From: an uncultured bacterium
GTDB taxonomy: Bacteria; Cyanobacteriota; Vampirovibrionia; Gastranaerophilales; Gastranaerophilaceae
Length of the DNA stretch: 64,000 nucleotides
Assembly (NCBI GenBank): GCA_947428835.1
Contig: CANENE010000003.1
Span: 99,412 to 163,411 of the forward strand
Direction: 5' to 3'
Below, in pieces: positions 55,009 through 61,036 of this stretch. The position numbers and the translations under genes were made by a program. The notes under the pieces were generated by a model. That model was not told the DNA's origin, made no database searches, and saw only the letters and a program-made list of their open reading frames with translations. How positions within the stretch are numbered: the first letter of the stretch is position 1; each line of letters starts with the position of its first letter.

Positions 55009-56241
55009 ATGATTATACCAAGCATAGATTTAATGGATGGAAAAGCTGTCCAACTTAAACAAGGAAAAGATAAAGTTTTAGAAAAAGATAATGTATTAGA
55101 GCTTGCAAAATATTTTGCAAGATTTGGCCAGATTGCAGTAATTGACCTTGATAGGGCACTAAATACAGGCAAAAACAACGATGACTTAATCAAGCAAATT
55201 GCGCACATTGCCCCGGTTCGTGTAGGAGGCGGAATCAGAACCATAGAAAGAGCAAAAGAAGTTTTAAGCTGGGGTGCTAAAAAAATTATAATCGGAACTG
55301 CAGCCGATGAAGAATTTTTATCTAAACTTCCAAAATCAAAAGTAATAGTTGCAATAGATTCCAACAAAGGCAAAATCACTGTTAACGGTTGGAAGGAAGA
55401 TACGGATATAAACACGATTGATTATGTCAAGCGTTTTGAAAATTATGCAAGTGAATTTCTTTTCACAATCGTTGAGAAAGAAGGCATGATGCAGGGAACC
55501 GATGTTGAATTTATTAAAAAAATTGCATCTTCAACAAAAAGACAAATAACCGCAGCAGGCGGCATATCAACAATTGAAGAAATTGTCGAACTTCAAAAAA
55601 ATAACATAAATACACAGCTTGGAATGAGCATTTATACAGGTGCCATCAAACTTGAAAATGCTTTTATTTCATCTGTCGATTTTGATAAATATCAAGATAA
55701 ATTAGTACCTACTATTGTTCAGGATTACAAGACCAAAGAAGTCTTAATGCTTGCTTATTCAAACAAAGAATCCTTAAGAAAATCTTTTGAAGATGGTCTT
55801 GCAACATATTTTTCGCGCTCAAGAAATAAGCTTTGGCAAAAAGGAAAAACTTCAGGAAATACACAAGAATTGTTAAATGCTCTTTTTGATTGCGATAGAG
55901 ATGCTATATTATTTACAGTTAATCAAAAAGGAAATGCCTGCCATCTTGATAGATACAGCTGTTTCAAAGACAAAGATTTTACATTCCAAGAGCTATATGA
56001 TTTGATTGCAGATAGAAAAAATAATCTTCCTGAAAAAAGCTACACAACAAAACTATTCAAAGATGATTTTTATTTGAAAAGAAAAATCATGGAAGAAGCT
56101 TTTGAAAGCGTTAATTTCGAATACGGCGACGGGCTTGGCTGGGAAGCTGCGGATTTAATTTATCACCTTATGGTATTTATGGTAAAAAATAATATAACAA
56201 TTGATGATATCAGAAACAATCTTGCCTCAAGAACAAAGTAG
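55009..56241 (+). CDS. hisAIE: HisA-HisI-HisE triple-domain histidine biosynthesis enzyme
   Basis: A single 410-aa reading frame with three enzymes of histidine synthesis. Residues 1 to about 225 are a HisA-type ProFAR isomerase barrel (IIPSIDLMDGKAVQL, RVGGGIRTIERA, ITAAGGIST). Residues about 230-320 are HisI, phosphoribosyl-AMP cyclohydrolase (LMLAYSNKESL, YFSRSRNKLWQKG, NACHLDRYSCF). Residues about 324-410 are HisE, phosphoribosyl-ATP pyrophosphatase (FQELYDLIADRK, KIMEEAFESV, WEAADLIYHLMVFM). HisI-HisE fusion is common; the addition of HisA is unusual to my knowledge. The three act on successive steps 2, 3 and 4. No stop or gap separates the domains. hisD follows 15 bases downstream. Confidence 0.93.
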   Translation: MIIPSIDLMDGKAVQLKQGKDKVLEKDNVLELAKYFARFGQIAVIDLDRALNTGKNNDDLIKQIAHIAPVRVGGGIRTIERAKEVLSWGAKKIIIGTAADEEFLSKLPKSKVIVAIDSNKGKITVNGWKEDTDINTIDYVKRFENYASEFLFTIVEKEGMMQGTDVEFIKKIASSTKRQITAAGGISTIEEIVELQKNNINTQLGMSIYTGAIKLENAFISSVDFDKYQDKLVPTIVQDYKTKEVLMLAYSNKESLRKSFEDGLATYFSRSRNKLWQKGKTSGNTQELLNALFDCDRDAILFTVNQKGNACHLDRYSCFKDKDFTFQELYDLIADRKNNLPEKSYTTKLFKDDFYLKRKIMEEAFESVNFEYGDGLGWEAADLIYHLMVFMVKNNITIDDIRNNLASRTK

Positions 56242-56256
56242 ACAAGGATAATGTAA

Positions 56257-57519
56257 ATGAACATAATAACATATAATGATTTAAATAAAGACTCTGATTT
56301 TTTTCAAACAATTCCTTTTGAAGAAATTGGAAGCGTAAATGAAATTATAAAGCAGGTTCGCTTAAATGGCGATAATGCTTTGATAGAACTATCTAAAAAA
56401 TTCAACGATGGCAATTTTAAAGACGCATCTGATTTTGTTGTAAGCAAAGATGAAATAAAACAAGCTTATAATAACGTTGACCCTAAAATTATAGAAAGCA
56501 TTAAGTTTGCTATAAAAAATGTTGAAACTTTTGCAAAAAAACAAATCTCTTGCATAAAAGAATTACATTGCAATCATTTTACAACATCAATAGGACACAA
56601 AATTTATCCTATGGAAAGCGTTCTTTGTTATTGCCCGGGGGGAAGATATCCGCTTTTAAGCTCCTGCTATATGACAATTATCCCTGCTTTAGTTGCAGGT
56701 GTTAAAAACATATATCTTACAAGCCCTAAAATTTCAAATGAAACAATAGTAAGCGCGCATCTATCCGGAGCAACTAAAATATATAAACTAGGAGGTGCTC
56801 AGGCAATATCAGCTTTTGCGCATGGAACAGATAGCATAAAACCTGTGGATAAAATTGTAGGCCCCGGAAACAAATACGTAACAGCAGCCAAAAAAGCAGT
56901 TTTTGGCAAATGCGATATAGATTTTCTAGCCGGACCCAGCGAAGTTATGATAGTTTCCAATGATATAAATAGCGCTAAAATAATTGCAGCTGATATGCTC
57001 GCTCAAGCAGAACACGATATAGATGCAAGAAGCTATCTTATAACAAATAATATAGAGCTTGCAAATTCTGTTCAAAAAGAAGCAATAGAATTTTTAAAGA
57101 CACTGAATACAAAAGATGTTGCAAATTCCTCTTTTGAAAAATCTATTTGTGTAATTGTAGATAACATTGAACAAGCAATAGAACTTGCCAATAAAAAAGC
57201 ACCCGAGCATCTTGAGCTGATTGGAGACGATATTGAAAAATATTCTAATTCATTTAAAAACTACGGTTCGCTTTTTATAGGTAAAAATTGCGCAGAAGTC
57301 TTTGGTGACTATTGCTCAGGCACAAACCATGTTCTTCCGACAAACGGCTGCGCAAGATTCACAGGAGGACTTAGTGTTTTTGACTTTATAAAAATTCAAA
57401 CATATCAAAAACTATCTAAAAACTACTCAAAAAAACTTTCTCACACTGCTTCAATATTAGCTCAAGCAGAAGGATTATATGCACACAAGCTTGCTTCAGA
57501 TATAAGAAAGACCACATAA
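56257..57519 (+). CDS. hisD: Histidinol dehydrogenase
   Basis: Zinc- and NAD-dependent oxidation of histidinol to histidine, the last two steps of the pathway. A 420-aa protein with [21 protein letters not shown] (about 126), [19 protein letters not shown] (about 204), [11 protein letters not shown] (about 225), and the catalytic/metal residues in [10 protein letters not shown] (about 249) and APEHLEL (about 315). Between hisA/I/E and a DUF374 acyltransferase. Confidence 0.98.
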   Translation: MNIITYNDLNKDSDFFQTIPFEEIGSVNEIIKQVRLNGDNALIELSKKFNDGNFKDASDFVVSKDEIKQAYNNVDPKIIESIKFAIKNVETFAKKQISCIKELHCNHFTTSIGHKIYPMESVLCYCPGGRYPLLSSCYMTIIPALVAGVKNIYLTSPKISNETIVSAHLSGATKIYKLGGAQAISAFAHGTDSIKPVDKIVGPGNKYVTAAKKAVFGKCDIDFLAGPSEVMIVSNDINSAKIIAADMLAQAEHDIDARSYLITNNIELANSVQKEAIEFLKTLNTKDVANSSFEKSICVIVDNIEQAIELANKKAPEHLELIGDDIEKYSNSFKNYGSLFIGKNCAEVFGDYCSGTNHVLPTNGCARFTGGLSVFDFIKIQTYQKLSKNYSKKLSHTASILAQAEGLYAHKLASDIRKTT

Positions 57520-57535
57520 GGAACAAGGAAACAAA

Positions 57536-58222
57536 ATGAAAGAAGAAACACGTTTTAAAATAAGACGATTTAAAGAAAAAATACTAATGGAAATTGCTTC
57601 ATTTTTTGTTGTGCTGCTTTTTCATTTCATAAGAGCATTTTACAGCTGCAAATGTATCAATTATCCCAAAGAAAAATGTATTTTTGCGCTTTGGCATGCT
57701 CATCAATGCGGCGTTTTTTCCTGTAATTTAAACAGGAAAACCTGTATTATGGTATCTTCATCTAATGATGGGGAAATTATATCGCGAGCAGCAAATGCCA
57801 TGGGAGTAGAAACTGTTAGAGGTTCTAAAACCCGAGGCGGCACAAAAGCAAGCTTAGAACTTATAAAAAGAATTGTAAATGATGATGTCAATGGTGCCCT
57901 TACAATTGATGGGCCAAAAGGACCAAACAGGGTTGTTAAAAAGGGCATAATTGAAATAGCAAAACTTGCAGGTGTTCCGATTGTTCCTGCCGTTTGGTGG
58001 AGCAGGCAAAAAACATTTATAAAATTCAATTCCTGGGACCAATTCAGGTTTCCTTTGACCGGGACAAAACTTGTTATGCTTTTTGGCGAACCCATTTATG
58101 TTCCAAAAGAGCCCACTAATGACGAAGTAGAAAAAATTAGAAAACAAGTTGAAGATAGCTTAAATTCTCTTTATAAAGATATCAAGCAAAATTATGAAAA
58201 CTATTTAAAAAGAAAAAATTAA
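57536..58222 (+). CDS. DUF374 lysophospholipid acyltransferase-like protein
   Basis: A 228-aa membrane-associated protein with an N-terminal hydrophobic helix (IASFFVVLLFHFIRAFY) and the LPLAT-type motifs: FALWHAHQ (acyltransferase H-x4-D variant, about 50), MVSSSNDGEII (about 72), the GSKTRGG segment and TIDGPKGPNRVVKKG (about 121). DUF374 proteins are thought to acylate lipid A precursors or phospholipids. Last gene of the csaB-hisA/I/E-hisD transcript. Confidence 0.85.
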   Translation: MKEETRFKIRRFKEKILMEIASFFVVLLFHFIRAFYSCKCINYPKEKCIFALWHAHQCGVFSCNLNRKTCIMVSSSNDGEIISRAANAMGVETVRGSKTRGGTKASLELIKRIVNDDVNGALTIDGPKGPNRVVKKGIIEIAKLAGVPIVPAVWWSRQKTFIKFNSWDQFRFPLTGTKLVMLFGEPIYVPKEPTNDEVEKIRKQVEDSLNSLYKDIKQNYENYLKRKN

Positions 58223-58228
58223 AAAAGA

Positions 58229-58393
58229 TTAAATAGTACCTGAAACATTAAGTGTTAAAATATTGTCTTCTATTTTAACAATCGCCCACCTAACAGGGTC
58301 TATTCCTTCATTTTTAATGCTTTGCTCAATAAATTCTATTTCAGGGGGCATTTTATCGGATTTGATTTTTATTGTTTTAGATATTACTTCCAT
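58229..58393 (-). CDS. 54-residue protein after nupC
   Basis: ATG at 58393 has AGGAT about 9 bases upstream and lies 11 bases after the nupC stop. The product (starting MEVISKTIKIKSDK, ending NILTLNVSGTI) has a helix and a strand pair with an WAIVKIEDNILTLN end. The frame extends further upstream into nupC, but without a ribosome site. Function unknown; probably cotranscribed with nupC. Confidence 0.5.
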   Translation of the reverse strand: MEVISKTIKIKSDKMPPEIEFIEQSIKNEGIDPVRWAIVKIEDNILTLNVSGTI

Positions 58394-58404
58394 CAAATTG
58401 CATC

Positions 58405-59688
58405 CTATAAAAGCATCCCTGCCATTGCAGCTGAAATATAACTTGCAAGAGTTCCACAAATAAGAGCCTTAATACCTAATTTTGCAAGGTCTTTTCTTCT
58501 GTTTGGGGCAAGTTCCCCGATACCTCCTATTTGAATTGCAACAGAGCCAAAATTTGCAAAGCCGCATAGTGCAAAGCTTGCAATAACAATTGCCTTGTCT
58601 GAAAGCATTTCTTTAATTGTAACCAAATCCGTGTATGCTATAAATTCATTCAGAACAAATTTTTCACCCATCAAAGCACCCACACTTGTAACATCGGATA
58701 AAGGCGTTCCCACAATAAGCGCAAAAAATGAAAAGAACGCGCCAAGTATGGTTTTAATACTCAAATGTGCCAAATCAATGTATGGTATGGTTATATGGCA
58801 AACATCATACAAAAATAATCCTAATTTTGCCAAAACAAAATCTACTAATCCAATTAAAGACAATAACGCAATCAACATCGCTATAACATTTAATGCGACT
58901 TTCATACCGTCTGATGCTGCATGGGCTATAGCATCAATTAAATTTACATACTTGGTTTCAACGCTAACTTTAACCTTGTTTTTTGTTTGAGGCTGCTCAA
59001 CTTCAGGGTAAACTATTTTAGATACAACAAGAGCGCCGGGTGCTGCCATAATTGAAGCTGCGAGCAAAAATTCGGCAGGAACACCCATTGCAATATACAT
59101 TGCCATAACACCCCCTGCAATACATGCCATCGAACCTGTCATAGAAGCAAGCAGTTCTGATTTTGTAGCATTTGCCAAATATGGTCTTATCATAATCTGT
59201 GCTTCAATTTGCCCGACGAAAGCGGAAGCTACATTGGATAGAGCTTCAGCGCCTGATACATCCATCAATTTATACATAATTTTTGCCAAAAATGCAATAA
59301 TTTTTTGCATTATGTTGAAATAATACAGTATATTTACTATTGCAAGCACAAATATTATCGTTGCAACAATTTTAACTGAAAAAATAAATCCTGCGCCTGA
59401 GAAAAATAAATCATCTAATTTATCTCCGGAACTTGACAAAAATCCAAAAACAAAGTCTGCACCTATATTTGATATAGTAAGAATTTTTCTGATGCAATTT
59501 GCAAAAAAATCTATAATTTCTTTTCCAATAGGTACTTTTAAAACAAATACAGCAAGTAAAAATTGTAGCAATAATCCGACACAAACGGTTTTTAGATTGA
59601 TTTTCTTTTTGTTGTTTGACATCAAATAACAAATAAAAAGGATTATAATAATTCCTATGATACCTGTAAATCTTGTTAAAATTTCCAA
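58405..59688 (-). CDS. nupC: NupC/CNT-family concentrative nucleoside transporter
   Basis: A 427-aa inner-membrane symporter with about 10-11 hydrophobic segments. Family pattern: NVASAFVGQIEAQIMIRPYL (about 151), SELLASMTGSMACIAGG (about 176), and the C-terminal FALCGFANFGSVAIQIGGIGELAP (about 374). It takes up nucleosides for salvage, fitting with upp. The start is a TTG (59688) with AAGGA 8-9 bases upstream; the next in-frame ATG would remove the first membrane segment. Confidence 0.95.
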   Translation of the reverse strand: MEILTRFTGIIGIIIILFICYLMSNNKKKINLKTVCVGLLLQFLLAVFVLKVPIGKEIIDFFANCIRKILTISNIGADFVFGFLSSSGDKLDDLFFSGAGFIFSVKIVATIIFVLAIVNILYYFNIMQKIIAFLAKIMYKLMDVSGAEALSNVASAFVGQIEAQIMIRPYLANATKSELLASMTGSMACIAGGVMAMYIAMGVPAEFLLAASIMAAPGALVVSKIVYPEVEQPQTKNKVKVSVETKYVNLIDAIAHAASDGMKVALNVIAMLIALLSLIGLVDFVLAKLGLFLYDVCHITIPYIDLAHLSIKTILGAFFSFFALIVGTPLSDVTSVGALMGEKFVLNEFIAYTDLVTIKEMLSDKAIVIASFALCGFANFGSVAIQIGGIGELAPNRRKDLAKLGIKALICGTLASYISAAMAGMLL

Positions 59689-59806
59689 AATATTTTTCCT
59701 TAAAACTTTTAAGTTAATTATACAAACATAAAAATATTTTTACAAATTTTACTTTTTATGATTTTAAGGTATTATCTAATAATAAATATGTTTTAGGATG
59801 AAACTT

Positions 59807-60328
59807 ATGAGCAAAAAAATTACTACCATGCTTTTTATTGCTGCTTTTGTCTTTATTGTTGCAGCAGTAGTGTTTAACAAAGACATTGAAACCAATAATA
59901 ATACAAAACAAATTGATAAAGAAATTATCAATGAAGTTAAAGATATCAATAAAAAACACATTGATAATCTTTCTCAAAAAAGCGATAAATTAAGAGCAGA
60001 ATTGGAAAATATTGAATCTGAAATCAAAAAAACAAATGAGAAAATAAAAATTGACACAAAAATACTCAAAGATGCTAAATCCAATTTTAATTTAGCAAAC
60101 GATGATTATGTGAGATACAAAAATGCCTATAAAGATGGTGCGGTCACAAAGTTCGATATGGACAATGCAACTAAAAACTATGAATCTCTTTCGAACTCAT
60201 ATAAAAAGGCTGCTAATACTTTAAAATTTGATGAAAATAAATTAAAAACCCTTACATCTAAAAAACAATATAAAGAGCAAGAGCTAAACAAACTTATACT
60301 TGAAATTGAGAATAAATTTAAAGATTAG
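59807..60328 (+). CDS. Membrane-anchored coiled-coil protein resembling an isolated HlyD-type hairpin
   Basis: A 173-aa protein. ATG 59807 has AGGA (59795-59798) 8 bases upstream; the in-frame ATG at 59798 overlaps that site. One N-terminal membrane helix (residues about 8-23) is followed by a long coiled coil with two arms. The turn region NLANDDYVRYKNAYKDGAVTKFDMDNA resembles the alpha-hairpin of HlyD/periplasmic adaptor proteins. The lipoyl and beta-barrel domains of such adaptors are absent. No transporter genes lie next to it. Convergent with cysE, overlapping by 11 bases. Confidence 0.7.
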   Translation: MSKKITTMLFIAAFVFIVAAVVFNKDIETNNNTKQIDKEIINEVKDINKKHIDNLSQKSDKLRAELENIESEIKKTNEKIKIDTKILKDAKSNFNLANDDYVRYKNAYKDGAVTKFDMDNATKNYESLSNSYKKAANTLKFDENKLKTLTSKKQYKEQELNKLILEIENKFKD

Positions 60329-60977
60329 TTTTACTATCCTTATTGTTAAGTTTTTCTTGAAGTAATTTAACTTCGTATTTTAATCTGTTTAATTCACAAG
60401 ATACAGGATCAGGGATTCTATTGTGGTGCAACTGCCCTTCTATAAATTGTTTTTGTTTTACGATTCTTCCGGGGATTCCAACAACTGTGCAATGTTCTGC
60501 TACATCTTGTATAACAACGGAACCTGCTCCGATTGTAGAATAATCACCGATTTCAATATTTCCTAAGACCTTTGCTCCTGCTCCGACTGTAACAAAATTC
60601 CCGAGTGTCGGGTGGCGTTTTCCCAGTTCTTTTCCTGTACCACCTAAGGTTACTCCCTGATATATTAAAACATCATTTTTGATAATTGTGGTTTCGCCTA
60701 TAACAACCCCCATTCCATGGTCTATAAAAAATCTTTTGCCGATAGATGCTGCGGGATGAATTTCAATCCCTGTAAAAAATCTTGCAATTTGAGAAATCAT
60801 CCTTGGGACAAAAGGTACTTTCCATTTTAAAAGCTTATGCGCTATTCTATACATCAAAAGCGCATGGAAGCCCGAATAAAGAAATATTACTTCAAAGATG
60901 TTTCTTGCAGCGACATCTTTTTCCTTGATGGTTTTAATATCTTCTATTAATGTTTTTGTCCAACTAATAATTGCCAT
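60318..60977 (-). CDS. cysE: Serine O-acetyltransferase
   Basis: Acetylates serine from acetyl-CoA, the first step of cysteine synthesis. A 219-aa protein: an N-terminal helical domain, then the left-handed beta-helix of hexapeptide repeats with HPAASIGKRFFIDHGMGVVIGET (about 77), GVTLGGTGKELGKRHPT (about 110) and VGAGAKVLGNIEIGD. It has the short N-terminal domain common in many bacteria. The start codon lies inside a perfect 11-bp inverted repeat, which could control translation. Confidence 0.96.
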   Translation of the reverse strand: MAIISWTKTLIEDIKTIKEKDVAARNIFEVIFLYSGFHALLMYRIAHKLLKWKVPFVPRMISQIARFFTGIEIHPAASIGKRFFIDHGMGVVIGETTIIKNDVLIYQGVTLGGTGKELGKRHPTLGNFVTVGAGAKVLGNIEIGDYSTIGAGSVVIQDVAEHCTVVGIPGRIVKQKQFIEGQLHHNRIPDPVSCELNRLKYEVKLLQEKLNNKDSKTNL

Positions 60978-61009
60978 AGACCTATAATAACATAAGCCTA
61001 TGGCAATTC
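60970..61009 (-). promoter_or_regulatory. Inverted repeat enclosing the cysE start codon
   Basis: Perfect 11-bp arms (60970-60980 and 60999-61009; core TTGCCATAG/CTATGGCAA) with an 18-base loop. In the mRNA the ATG at 60977 would be paired in the stem. No T-run follows, so it is not a terminator. Confidence 0.5.
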
Positions 61010-61036
61010 AATAATTTAGTTGGTTAGTGTCTGATA

